Source: Seriola aureovittata
Taxonomy: Eukaryota; Chordata; Actinopteri; Carangiformes; Carangidae
DNA length: 64,000 bases
Reading direction: 5' to 3'
NCBI RefSeq assembly: GCF_021018895.1
Contig: NC_079385.1
Span: 231,759 to 295,758 of the forward strand
Part shown: in pieces, positions 1 to 10,784 of the stretch
Layout of the letters: each line of letters begins with the position of its first letter
Numbering within the stretch: position 1 is the first letter of the stretch
The notes under the pieces: generated by a model
Told to the model about the DNA's origin: nothing
The model's database searches: none
What the model saw: only the letters and a program-made list of their open reading frames with translations
Program-made: the position numbers and the translations under genes

Positions 1-997
1 AATCCGGGGGAATTGGAGAATCTCCAAAATCAAACTCCAGCTTGCTTTCTTCTGGCCTCTGCACTTGGGTAGTAGAGACCCCTTGAGTCAAAATCTGGGG
101 CGACCCAGAGAGTTCAGCAATGAGGCCCAATGGCTGAAGTGTGATATTCTGGTCGGATTCATTGGTGATCACAACGGGGATCCGGTGAGGTGTGTGACTG
201 GATAAAGAAATAAGACAGTTCCTTACACACAAACCTCCAGGCAGTGGAGTGGATGGCTGTTCGATGAGGGCACACTTGCCGGCTGGCGGTAGATTTGCAC
301 GGACAAAACCCGTAATGACCATGGTGCAGCCTGCTGGAACTTCAAGTGGAGATTTACTTGCTAGTCTCACCGCTCCATTGTGGGCCCCTTGGATCTGCTG
401 ATGCCGCAGCTGTAACAACTTGAGGACAGCGCTGTAGCCGTGCCGGGATGGCCTGTAATTGGCACCCTCACCTTCCAGATGTTGCTCATAAAGCGGATCC
501 AGTGTATTCATCCCAATCAGAACTTGGGAATGGAATCCTTGTCCAACGTCTGGAACCACCAGGGCCAGGGTGCACACATCCATATCAACACCAATGAACT
601 CTTTCGGGAATGTGACAGTCATTTCAATGTAGCCCACATATGGTACTTCTTGCCCAGCAGCACCCTCTACTTGTAACAAGTCGCACAGTGGCTTAACAGG
701 TTGGTGTGAGAAATGTTGATTATAGATGGAAATGGGTATTGTCGTTACCTGTGATCCAGTATCCAGCAAACATGAAAATTCTTGTCCAGCTATGCTCACC
801 TGGCCAGTACACTTGGACCCAATTAACCCCTTTGGCAGACGAACAGCCTCGGTGGGAGTGGAATGTGACTGGTCAATACACTTCACTGGTATCTGCTTGG
901 TGGGACGTTGTTGGTCCGCAGCAGTTCCTGTTTGCCCCTCAACAGGAACCCGATCTAGTTTAAAGATGAGGCATCGCGAGGATTCGATCTTAACCAC
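1..997 (-). CDS. pol: Gypsy Pol, N-terminal part (protease and start of reverse transcriptase)
   Basis: The minus-strand frame is open from about 997 to the window edge and matches the N-terminal third of the complete pol at 16284-20324. It contains the aspartic protease motif (D-T-G-S) and the linker to reverse transcriptase. In life it would be made as a Gag-Pol fusion by -1 frameshifting at 958-964, so it needs no start codon of its own. Whether the rest of this copy is intact cannot be seen here. Confidence 0.85.
   Translation of the reverse strand, partial: MVKIESSRCLIFKLDRVPVEGQTGTAADQQRPTKQIPVKCIDQSHSTPTEAVRLPKGLIGSKCTGQVSIAGQEFSCLLDTGSQVTTIPISIYNQHFSHQPVKPLCDLLQVEGAAGQEVPYVGYIEMTVTFPKEFIGVDMDVCTLALVVPDVGQGFHSQVLIGMNTLDPLYEQHLEGEGANYRPSRHGYSAVLKLLQLRHQQIQGAHNGAVRLASKSPLEVPAGCTMVITGFVRANLPPAGKCALIEQPSTPLPGGLCVRNCLISLSSHTPHRIPVVITNESDQNITLQPLGLIAELSGSPQILTQGVSTTQVQRPEESKLEFDFGDSPIPPD
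924..964 (-). promoter_or_regulatory. -1 ribosomal frameshift signal, gag/pol (copy 1)
   Basis: Minus-strand heptamer TTTAAAC (958-964) fits X-XXY-YYZ in the gag frame and abuts the gag TAG stop. A perfect 9-bp inverted repeat (924-932 with 941-949, 8-nt loop) follows after an 8-nt spacer. Identical to copy 2. Confidence 0.8.
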
Positions 998-2846
998 TTC
1001 CTTTGTTTCTCTGCGAACTGTTTCTTTTTCATAGCCACAAGTGAGGGGTTTGGATCATTGTCACAATTGGGTCTTATATGTCCATCTTCTCCACAATTAT
1101 AACAGTAACCTGGTTTTAGTCCAGATGGCTGGGTCTTGTGAGAGGAACGAGATGTAGCCTTGCTGGATTTCATGCTTTCACTGAGTCGGCTGACGTGAGC
1201 GGGCTTGGATGAAGTGGACTGCTGTCGATTGGACTGAGCAGTAAGAGACGCCAGCTGCTTTTGGATGTCGGCAAGCTGCTGGGTGAGCTGCTGAGTGATG
1301 GTAGTCAGTGCGTCCACTTTATCATCTTCTGGGGTTGCAAAAACGTACTGGGCATGCGCCCCGGCTCTAGCTTTTGAGCCGAGGTGCTGCTTCATACGCT
1401 GAACCTTTGCAGCTCCTCGATCTTCCTCCGTCCTGAGCAATAGTAGCAATTCAGCAAAAGATGGAGGATGAGACTTACGCTACTTGAGCTGGAGTTCTGA
1501 TATAAGCGTGTTGTCCCAGCAGCCACGACAAAATTGATTTAACAGATGTCGGTTTAATTCGGTGGCCAGGACTCCTCCCCTCTTCACAGCCAAGTTTAAT
1601 GCAACCTGCAGACGTTGCAAGTATGCAGATGGATTTTCACCAGCATCCTGGAACAGTTCCATAAACTTGGCGTACAGCTCGTCACCATCTTGGACCGTCC
1701 CATACGCTGAGTCAAGAATCTGCAGGTAGGGGCGTCGTGTAGCGTAGTGGTTTAAGCAGGCGCCCCATGTGTAGAGGCTACAGTCCTCGCTGCAGTCGGC
1801 CCCGGTTCGAATCCCGCATCGGACGGCCTTTCACTGCATGTCATTCCCCCTCTCTCTGCCTCCCCGTTTCCTGTCACTCTCCACTGTGCTGTCCATTAAA
1901 GGCATAAAAGCCCAAAAAAATATACTTTAAAAAGAATCTGCAGGTAAGTCATTGGTGGTGTCTCTGGCCTAAGATGCCTTACCATATCCGCTGCTGGTGG
2001 TAACAAACTTTCTAGTATCTTCCTGGAACGTTGCTGGTCTGAAACAGCAGGATCTTTCAACAGGAGATCAACCCCAGATCGCCAGGCGTCATAATCAGAT
2101 TCATGCTGTGGTCTTGGGACACGACCCGAAAATGACCGGAGTCTCGATGCAGACAGGTGGGTTAGGTTGCCATCACTTTTCACAATGTGTTCGACCACAT
2201 AGCGCTGTATTCCCGGGGGGTTGAGGTCAGGGAGGGACATGGTGGGGCATGAAGGCCTTGCAGTTCCCTGGGCGGTGGGGGTTGAGGGGATTTGTGGCAG
2301 TTCATCACTGGAATGGTGTACCCCCGAACTGAAGGGGGCAGCGCCAGGCAACTGTGCAGCTGTACTGAGGGCAGTTGGCATCACTTCCTCCCTGGAGTCT
2401 AGGTGAGTCTCCACTTTCGGGGCAGAACTTTGTTCAGTGATGGACTGACCCAGTACAGACATTAACCCCTTCAGGACCTCAGCGTAGTCCCGTCCTGTGA
2501 GTTTAGCCAACTCTTTTAATTCGCCCAGATATTCCTTTGTTTTTAACTCCCCAAAAGAATCCGCGCAAATGATTGCAAGTTCCAAAATATCATAAGTCAC
2601 TTTTTCTGTCTCGCAAATATACGTGTACGGCAAAATTTTCCGCAGTTCAACCAAAACATTTCCCGACTCAAATTCGACAATAATCGTGTCCTGGAAAACG
2701 CCAGGCTCAGTTATGGCCACGATATTAGAGGTTTTGCCATACCGACTTACGAATGCAACAACCTCATCGTCTGTGTGGTCATGGGTTACAGATTTAATTA
2801 AAACAGCGTTCGGAATTTTTATGCCTTTTTTCTCCAAAATGTCCAT
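955..2846 (-). pseudogene. gag: Gypsy Gag, disrupted (copy 1)
   Basis: The N-terminal half (from ATG at 2846) resembles the PNMA-like Gag found in some vertebrate gypsy elements. The C-terminal half ends in a CCHC zinc knuckle (C-Y-N-C-x4-H-x4-C) followed by a basic tail and the frameshift site. The frame is broken twice. A SINE at 1729-1931 splits it. A CAG-to-TAG change near 1480 (minus strand), absent from copy 2, adds a stop upstream of the zinc knuckle. Gag would form the virus-like particle and bind element RNA, but this copy cannot make the full protein. Confidence 0.85.
1729..1931 (+). mobile_element. tRNA-derived SINE inserted in gypsy gag (copy 1)
   Basis: The head is tRNA-like, with an A-box-like AGCGTAGTGG (1741-1750) and B box GGTTCGAATC (about 1804-1813). 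A pyrimidine-rich body and short A tail follow. The insertion is flanked by 15-bp direct repeats aagaatctgcaggta (1714-1728 and 1932-1946). The same SINE at the same site is in copy 2 with a much longer A tail. Confidence 0.9.
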
Positions 2847-2923
2847 ATTTGCAATGAATATCAACTTTACTATTGTTGCTTGCTCAGTTCTGTACTCCCT
2901 CCTGGCTAGCTCGCCACAAATTA

Positions 2924-3893
2924 TGTAACACCCACAACAAGTTAACCTGGAGTTGAGGCTAGGGCTAGTGACTACAATGTAGCATCAATGTTGACCCATG
3001 ATCAGAAGACCAGGCTACGAGCTGGGAGGGAGTAAACAAGAGACAGAGGTTTGCTTAGAAATATATATATATTGTGCATTAACACCAACAACAGTCAGAC
3101 AACAACAGGTAAAGTGCTAAATATATACAGTGGAAAATGTGTGAATACCAATTTCAGATGGCCAGTCCAAACAATTCATGTAGCTACTCGTTCAATCATA
3201 TATATACTCCATAATACTTCAACACGACAAAATTAACCCGGATGTTCAGCTCACTTAATACCATTTACAACCCAGCTGCCCACCCACAGTTCATGAAGAA
3301 CCCACGTCTGGGTTAAGTTGAGTCCAGGGGGAGGTATGGGTGAAAAAGTGTGTGGGAGAAGAGTATGTGTGTGTGTGGTGGGCAATGGGCAACAGGTAGG
3401 ACGAAAGTTTATTGTGAGCTACAGAGAGCCCCCTACCGGCCTGGCAAAAATGGGTGTCGATCCGTCGCAGTCCAGCTGTAGGCTCTAGGCCTGCTCCTTA
3501 GCTCGCCATCAATCCACGTTTGGTCAGTCTCTGCGCAAGTTACCTGCTCACTCGCTATCGGTTTCCGCACGGCAAGTTTGGCCCGGCAAGGAGCTCCTAC
3601 AAGTCAACACATCGCTTAACACTTGGCCATTATAACAATGAAAAAGCAGCGGAAAGTTTATAGTTTACCCAACCTGTAGCTCGTCTTTCCTGCAGCTTCA
3701 CCCCCTCTTACCGAGACTGAACAGCGCGGCTCTATACATAAACGCGGTTGGTCGTGCCATCCCACGTGACCCCGTGATGTCACTAAACAGCGTCACTGTG
3801 ATTGGCCCAGAGGGACCACGCGAGAACCGGAGCTAACTCCGCGAGATTTTGAGCGGAATGAAAAGAAAGGAGAAACCTGTCACCTGGGTTACA
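2924..3893 (-). repeat. Gypsy 5' LTR, copy 1 (970 bp)
   Basis: It starts TGTAACACCC and ends GGGTTACA on the plus strand (TG...CA ends) and matches 14781-15750 and 22275-23244 with few differences. Lying upstream of gag on the minus strand, it is the 5' LTR and would hold the element promoter. Confidence 0.93.
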
Positions 3894-5390
3894 TAAAGCT
3901 TAGACTCTTTTTTCTTTCCAACAAGTGTTGGCTTTCCATCCAAACCTAATAACCTCCTGTTATTAACCAGACATTTAATGTGGTCAATTTTAGGCAGCTT
4001 TCAGAGCTGGGTCAGAGGTCAAATCTGGTCTCTATATTTAATCTGGTATTTCTGGCTAGCATTATCTGATTTACTGGAGTAATACCTCATTGTAAAGTTC
4101 ATATTCAGAGCAATACAAAGAGATCAACACTCGTAATGTTAAACCCTCTGGTTACATTCAGCTGTCTTGGAAAGGCCAGCAGGAAACCTGTATTTATGTT
4201 TTTACATATCCTCCTGTATTTCTACTGAACCTGCTTCAAATGAAGCATGTTGTTCACTAGTTTAAAGTTTACATTCTCTTCTTTCCAACAAGTGTTGGCT
4301 TTCCATCCTGTTTCACACCTCCTGTTATTAACCAGACATTTAATGTGGTCAATTTTAGGCAGCTTTCAGAGCTGGGTCAGAGGTCAAATCTGGTCTCAAT
4401 ATTTAAACTGCTATTTCAGGATAACTTTATCTGATTTACTGGAGTAATACCTCATTGTAAAGTTTACATTCTGTTCTTTCCAACAAGTGTTGGCTTTCCA
4501 TCCTATCACACACCTCCTGTTATTAACCAGACATTTAATGTGGTCAATTTTAGGCAGCTTTCAGAGCTGGGTCTGAGGTCAAATCTGGTCTCTATATTTA
4601 AGCTGCTATTTCAGGATAACTTTATCTGATTTACTGGAGTAATACCTCATTGTAAAGTTTACATTCTGTTCTTTCCAACAAGTGTTGGCTTTCCATCCTA
4701 TCACACACCTCCTGTTATTAACCAGACATTTAATGTTGTCAATTTTAGGCAGCTTTCAGTGATGGGTCAGAGGTCAAATCTTCATTCATGAAGAATATGA
4801 TGGATATTCAAAAGCGCTGTTTAACGTTTCAAATCTGGTCTTTATATTTAAGCTATTCCATTATAGCATTATCTGATTTACTGGAGTAATACCCCATTGT
4901 AAAGCTTAGATTCTATTCTTTCCAACAAGTGTTGGCTTTCCATCTTATCACAAACCTCCTGTTATTAACCAGACATTTAATGTGGTCAATTTTAGGCAGC
5001 TTTCAGAGCTGGGTCAGAGGTCAAATCTGATTTACTGGAGTAATACCTCATTGTAAAGTTCATATTCAGAGCAATACAAAGAGATCAACACTCGTAATGT
5101 TAACCCCTCTGGTGACTAGCAGCACGTTGTTGAATTCTGGTTACATTCAGCTGTCTTGAAAAGGCCAGCAGGAAAACTGTATTTATGTTTTTACATATCC
5201 TCCTGTATTTCTACTGAACCTGCTTCAAATGAAACATGTTGTTCACTAGTTTAAAGTTTACATTCTCTTCTTTCCAACAAGTGTTGGCTTTCCATCCTGT
5301 TTCACACCTCCTGTTATTAACCAGACATTTAATGTGGTCAATTTTAGGCAGCTTTCAGTGATGGGTCAGAGGTCAAATCTTCATTCATGA
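3894..5390 (+). repeat. Tandem repeat A block (about 190-195 bp units)
   Basis: Several imperfect units share the core cattgtaaagctta, caacaagtgttggctttcc, ttattaaccagacattt and ggtcaattttaggcagc. Neighbouring units start about 195 bp apart (4451 and 4646). Some carry an insert with the repeat B motif (attcatgaagaatatgatgg). I see no gene in this stretch. Confidence 0.9.
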
Positions 5391-6720
5391 AGAATATGAT
5401 GGATATTCAAAAGCGCTGTTTAACGTTTCCAGCGCCTAAATCGGCTCTTTTCCTCGTTAAAGCTGTCTGTGTGTCTCCAAAATCTCAGCATTCACATTTG
5501 TTGGGATTTCTACACAGAACACTTCAGGATAAGTTTTCCTGTCTATTTGAGTAGCATTCATGAAGAATATGATGGATTTCATGTTTACATGTCATAAAGT
5601 TATCAGTTACACCTGAGAATGCAATACTGTTCAATACCGCTGTTTAAATGTCAGGATCGGCTCTTTTCCTCCTTAGAAGCTTTCTCTGTGTCTGAGAACT
5701 GAGTTTTTCTCAATCGTTGTACTGTCTGTACACAACACTTCAGTATAAGTTTTCCTGTCTATTTGAGGAGCATTCATGAAGAATATGATGGATTTCATGT
5801 TTACATGTCATAAGGTTATCAGTTACACCTGAGAATGCAATACTGTTCAATAGCGCTGTTTTAACGTTTCCAGCGCCTGGATCAGTTCTTTTCCTCCTTA
5901 GAAGCTGTCTCTGTGTCTGAGAACTGAGTTTTTTCACTCGTTGTCCTGCCTGTACAGAACACTTCAGGATAAGTCGTCCTATTTGACATAGGTGTGATCT
6001 TTAGGATAGCAGATAATGGTTTGACTCAGGCAACAATAAAAAAAATCACAGGGCATCTTGCAGAGTTCAAAGATGCAGCTGCAGGGTAAACAAAAAGCAA
6101 CTCTGGCATTGTTTGTAAATCTGTCCTGGAGTTTATGCAGGTGCAATTAATACTAAGGCTGTAAGTAAGCCTAACAGCTTCCAGATCATTTTTTCTCTGG
6201 CAAGGTGGCAAGAAGGTCATATTCACTGCTTCAAGCACTTGACTATGTGATGCGTTCAAAGATCGAAGATAGGGAGAAATCCCCTGCATTTGAAGAAGAG
6301 ACATCTTCTAATCAAGATGAGGACACATCCTCTCCTGAAGATGATGGGACACCCTCCTCAGAGGATGAAAACATCACCACTAATGATGAGGAGTACCAGC
6401 CAGTGCCTGATTCTTCTTCCTCAAGGGGTGAGTACGCTGGACAAGTTTTCCTGTCTATTTGAGTACCATTCATGAAGAATATGATGGATTTCATGTTTAC
6501 ATGTCATAAAGTTATCAGTTACACCTGAGAATGCAATACTGTTCAAGAGCGCTGTTAAGCGTCAGGATCGGCTCTAATTCCTCGTTAGAAGCTTTCTCTG
6601 TGTCTGAGAACTGAGTTTTTCTCACTCGTTGTCCTGTCTGTACAGAACACTTCAGGATAGGTTTTTCTGTCTATTTGAGTAGCATTCATGAAGAATATGA
6701 TGGATTTCATGTTTGACACA
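5385..6720 (+). repeat. Tandem repeat B block (about 216 bp units)
   Basis: Units repeat the motif cattcatgaagaatatgatg (for example 5555 and 5771), followed by ttatcagttacacctgagaa, ctgtgtctgagaactgag and acagaacacttcagga. An unrelated segment with an acidic ORF (about 6000-6440) interrupts the array. No other coding signal. Confidence 0.88.
6205..6427 (+). other. Acidic exon-like ORF, unknown function
   Basis: An open frame of about 74 codons begins at GTG, not ATG (so either an internal exon or a mutated start), and runs into a consensus splice donor (AGGG|GTGAGTAC, GT at 6428-6429). The predicted segment starts with a short basic/hydrophobic piece (ARRSYSLLQALDYVM), then is dominated by Glu, Asp, Ser and Thr with clustered casein-kinase-like sites. 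The same exon recurs at 25771 and, inverted and broken, at 56177-56440. No downstream exon was identified. It may be a relic 5' exon of a transposase-type gene, but I do not recognise it. Confidence 0.4.
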
Positions 6721-6769
6721 TGAATATGAATTATTTAAAAAGCCTTGTGAGGAACAACAACATTTAGGA

Positions 6770-6862
6770 CACAAGGGTGGGTTAGGGTCTGGGGGGGGGT
6801 CTGGGTAACCCACCCATCTCAGGGTGGGTAAGGGGGGGTTAACCCTAACCCAACCATAAAGG
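6770..6862. repeat. G-rich, telomere-like inverted repeat
   Basis: Runs of G with gggtgggttaggg and a G9 tract face ggttaaccctaaccc across a short loop, giving a hairpin with telomere-like TTAGGG/CCCTAA pieces. Copies lie at about 26305-26395 and, reversed, at about 55795-55880. Confidence 0.7.
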
Positions 6863-6960
6863 CACATACAAAGAACATTGAGGAGTCTCAATATAATATA
6901 TAATTACTATTATTAATGATATAAAACATAATTACTATGTATAATATATATATATAATGA

Positions 6961-7420
6961 GGACCCTGCCAGAAGCCAGAATCTCATGGACTTCCTTCTT
7001 TTGACTCCCCCTTGATATATATGGCCGAGAAAGGACAGGTACTGATGTATTTTGGAGATCATTTTCCCCATCTTGTTTTGCAGAGCCTGTTGTCATCCTC
7101 TTAATGCGGGATGCAATGAACGCTCAAGGCAGTTCTACTGGGAAAGGATTCCAGGCAAGCATTGCATTTGAATGACCGGGTGTTATTTTCAGCTGGCACA
7201 CTGTTTTTAGCAACTGACTTTTCACTGGCGTTTGGGATTTCTGTACCATTCAGACATATACAAAGAACATTGAGGAGTCTCAATATAATATATTATTACT
7301 ATTATTAATAATATCAAATATAATTACTATATGTATAAAATGTTACAAATCAAGTGGCTGAACACCCTGCCGGATGCCAGAAACTCATGGACTTCCCTCT
7401 TTTGACTCCCTTATTTGGAG
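6961..7420 (-). pseudogene. Zinc-finger exon and flanking relics of a gene related to the SET/recombinase gene
   Basis: On the minus strand an open exon-like segment (7101-7283) encodes a C2H2-like finger (FKCNACLESF...VHCIPH). On either side (about 7365-7405 and 6965-7005) are near-identical pieces, aagtccatgag followed by ttctggc and ggcagggt. These resemble exon 2 of the SET/recombinase gene at about 32143-32175 (tccatgagcttctggcctct). Frames are not continuous. I read it as a decayed 5' region of a paralogue in antisense orientation. Copies at 29040-29222 and 55401-55592. Confidence 0.5.
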
Positions 7421-9748
7421 AGAGTCAACATTTATGCTGACAAATCTCAGCTTAAGTGAATCACCTGTGAATTCTACCTTTGACAAATGAAGTTTTTATT
7501 GTCAAACTATAAGAGTAATCAAAATAAAAAGGAAACAGTTTAACTTACTTCTTCTTCTTACTCTTTTTCACTCTGACTGAAACATAAAAACAGATATTCA
7601 AGAATGACTTTTAAAAACTCAATGTCCTTTTAATGATTTTAAAGCAAATCATTATTTTATGCTGCAATCTTATATTTAATGCTGTATTCCAGCATTTTGT
7701 TTCTTACTTTCTATTTTTCTATAATTTGTTTTCATTATTAGTGTGGGGTGTGGGGGGTTAATTGTATTTTTTAATGTTTCTCAAATTACATGTTTTATGT
7801 AAAGCACATTGAGTTGCCATTGTGTATGAAATCCATCCATTTTCTTCCGCTTATCCTCTAGTAGGGTCGCATGGGGGCTGGAGCCTATCCCAGCATCTTT
7901 TCGGGAAAGAGGCGCGGTACACCCTGGACAGGTCGCCAGTCCATCGCAGGGCAAACACATAGAGACAGACAACCATTCACACTCACAGCCACACCTATGG
8001 TCAATGTAGAGTATCCAATTAGCCTAGTCCCCATTTGCATGTCTTTGGACTGTGGGAGGAAGCCGGAGTACCCGGAGAGAACCCACACTGGCACGGGGAA
8101 AACATGCAAACTCCACACAGAAAGATCCCACGGCCGAGCCGGGACTCGAAACCAGAACCTTCTTGCTGTGAGGCTGTGTATGAAATGCGCTAAATAAATA
8201 AAATGCTATATAAATAAAACTGCCTTGCCTTGCCCTCTTCTGGTTTTAAACTTTCAGAGTCAAGCATCCCCCATTCTCAGGTGGGCATGTATGTAAATGC
8301 TTATGCAGGAATGTGGTTAGAGTGTAAATGACCTGTTTTAACCCTGAGTTCACAGCCTCCCTTATTTGGGGAGTGGCAACACCTATGCTGTAAATTCTCA
8401 GTTTAAGTGAATCACCTCTGAATTCTATAGAGTGTAAATGACCTGTTTCAACCCTGAGTTCACAGCCTCCCTTATCTGGGGAGTGTCAACACTTATGCTA
8501 TAAATTCTCAGCTTAAGTGAATCACCTCTGAATTCTACCTTTGACAAATGAAGTTTTTATTTTCAAACTATAAGTGTAATCAAAACATCCTTCCATCTAA
8601 GTTCTCAGCTTAAGTGAATCACCATTGAATTCTACCTTTGACAAATGAAGTTTTTATTTTCAAACTACAAGTGTAAGCAAAATAAAAAGGAAACAGTTTA
8701 ATTTACTTCTTCTTCTTACTCTTCTTCACTCTGACTGAAACATAAAAACAGATATTCTAGAATGACTTTTAAAAACCGTATTTCATGGACTTTCTCTAAT
8801 GAAACATTGTGTACTGAACAATCTGTATTACTAACACTGAAAAAGATACTGTGGAGAATAAAACATGCAAAGATCCTTTCCCAAAGTTAATTTAGTCCAC
8901 CAGAAGAAATAACCTGTTTTAGATTGAATTGACAGCCTCCCTTATCTAGGGAGAATCAACATGTTTGCTGTAAGTTCTCAGCTTAAGTGAATCACCTCTG
9001 AATTCTACCTTTGACATATGCTGTTAAAGCTCAGCTTAAGTGAATCACCTCTGAATTCTACCTTTGACAAATGAAGTTTTTATTTTCAAACTATAAGAGT
9101 AATCAAAATAAAAAGGAAACCGTTTAACTCACTTCTTCTTCTTACTCTTTAAATAAAATGCTATATAAATAAAACTGCCTTGCTTTCTTCTGGTTTTAAA
9201 TTTTCAGAGTCAAGCATCCCCCATTTTCAGGTGGGCATGTATGTAAATGCTAATGCAGGCATGTGGATAGAGTGTGAATGACCAGTTTCAACCCTGAGTT
9301 CACAGCCTCCCTTATTTGGGGAGTGGCAACACCTATGCTGTACATTCTCAGCTTAAGTGAATCCCCTCTGAATTCTACCTTTGACAAATGAAGTTTTTAT
9401 TTTCAAACTATAAGAGTAAGCAAAATAAAAAAGGAAACAGTTTAACTTACTTCTTCTTACTCTTCTTCACTCTGACTGAAACATAAAAACAGATATTCTG
9501 GAATGACTTTTAAAAACCGTATTTCATGGACTTTCTCTAATGAAACATTGTGTACTGAACAATCTGTATTACTAAAACTGAAAAAGATACTGTGGAGAAT
9601 AAAACATGCAAAGATCCTCTCCCAAAGTTAATTTAGTCCACCAGAAGAAATAACCTGTTTTAAATTGAATTGACAGCCTCCCTTATCTGGGGAGAATCAA
9701 CATGTGTGCTGTAAGTTCTCAGCTTAAGTGAATCACCTCTGAATTCTG
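7421..9748 (+). repeat. Repeat C block with a nested non-LTR insertion
   Basis: Several imperfect copies share cttaagtgaatcacctctga, gacaaatgaagtttttattt and cagcctcccttat. It matches 29340-31330 and, inverted, 54817-55260. No coding exon was seen. The right border (9748/9749) joins abruptly to the middle of exon 11 of the SET gene. Confidence 0.8.
7833..8174 (-). mobile_element. 342-bp non-LTR retroelement/SINE-type insertion with (ATGG)n tail
   Basis: The insertion is flanked by 12-bp direct repeats tgtgtatgaaat (7821-7832 and 8175-8186). Read on the minus strand, it starts with a B-box-like ggtttcgagtccc region and ends in a short ATGG tail. It resembles a repeat that is abundant in teleost genomes; the exact family is not assigned. 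The same insertion is at 29773-30114 and 54551-54816 (other strand). Confidence 0.8.
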
Positions 9749-10553
9749 GACGGGGTGCCAGACAAGACTGAGCGCAGGAAGGTGTCACCCGACTGTCAGC
9801 GGCAGTTGTACGAGCGTTGGCTGAAGGCACAGATGAAACTGCGCGTGCAGCATGTTCTCTGTAAGTATTTTCTCAATGTTTAATAAAATTTTTTTCAAGT
9901 ATCAATGCTATGTACATGATTCAAAGTTGTCAACTATATTTTTGTTAACTAACAAAACCTTTTAATTTTTTCTCGACAGCATACTTCTGCCGACGTCTCC
10001 CAACAGAAAACCGGGTCAGCACCTGGATTGCTAAGCGGGGATGGAAGAAAAACCTCCCCATCTCTGCCAATATCATAAAGGAGTGGAAGCCCTCAGGATC
10101 TGTGGACATGGTCATGGATTCTAGACACATCCAGAAAATGACCAGTTCTCAGAGGTGGAGAGGACTATTGGTCACCGATGTCAAAGGGAAAGGCAAGGGT
10201 GTCGTTGCCACCCGCAGATTTCAGACTGGTGAGGTGGTCTGTGATTACCATGGGAGGGTGATCACAGCCAAAGAGGGCCATCACATACACAAGAACACCA
10301 GTGAGGAGGAGACTGGACATATGTTCTTTTATACAAATCAAAAAGGGCAGCCCATGTGCATTGATGCACATTCATCTTTTTGTGAGTGCCACCCCGAAAA
10401 GCAGACTGTTGGCAGGTTTATCAACCAAGCAAAAGCAGAAGCCAACCTAAGGCCCAGGTTCTATGCTGTGGACACAGATGGGGAGGAAAAAGAAGTTATT
10501 CTTTTCCTCGCAACCAGGAACATTGAGGTCAATGAGGAACTCCTGTTTAATTA
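9749..10553 (+). pseudogene. 5'-truncated SET-domain gene copy (exons 11 partial and 12)
   Basis: It begins inside exon 11, with the donor at about 9859-9860, and continues through exon 12 (from about 9979) to TAA at 10551-10553. It matches 34948-35753. All upstream exons, including the zinc finger and recombinase-like region, are missing. SET motifs GKGKGV and CDYHG are present, but the conserved Asn-His of the SET core reads Asn-Gln here (FINQ), a change in the cofactor-binding pocket. With no promoter or upstream exons it is most likely non-functional. Confidence 0.85.
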
Positions 10554-10784
10554 AGGTGCGGGCAAAAAGTCTTTTCGGGGAGAGGGCCTGGGCCTCGCTT
10601 GGCTCTCTTAAACTTTCTGCAGCCATCCACCTGGCCTGCATTTTCAAGGCCTGTATTCAAGTCTACAAGGACATTGTTAGACTTTGCTCTTTTTATTTGT
10701 ACAGTATTGGTGCACTTTGTAAATGTAAGAAATCTCTGTACAGAAAACAATGAAGTGGAAGTGCTTAAACTTTATCTGTCTCAT

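Larger units (their letters stand above)
1..3893 (-). mobile_element. Ty3/gypsy LTR retrotransposon, copy 1 (cut by window edge)
   Basis: This is the 5' part of a gypsy element read on the minus strand: 5' LTR, gag, and the start of pol, which runs off the left edge. It appears almost identical base for base to 19328-23244. The right flank (taaagcttagactc) is the same as that of copy 2, so the two copies look like products of a duplication that included flanking repeat A, not two separate insertions. Gag is broken by a SINE and by an extra nonsense codon. Confidence 0.93.

Noticed and set aside
706..1034. Plus-strand ORFs opposite gypsy gag/pol
   Set aside because: Antisense shadows of the coding frames on the minus strand, with no independent signals.
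1729..1830. tRNA gene (A and B boxes)
   Set aside because: It is the head of a SINE with TSDs and an A tail inserted in gag; the cloverleaf is imperfect and identical at the duplicate site.
4247..4447. ORFs of about 60-67 codons in repeat A
   Set aside because: They recur with each repeat unit, often lack ATG, and differ by frameshifts between units.
6780..6862. True interstitial telomere
   Set aside because: Only two or three imperfect TTAGGG/CCCTAA pieces are present, embedded in G-rich hairpin sequence.
7871..8197. Short ORFs in the 342-bp insertion (both strands)
   Set aside because: They lie in a non-coding retroelement body; the frames repeat only because the insertion was duplicated.
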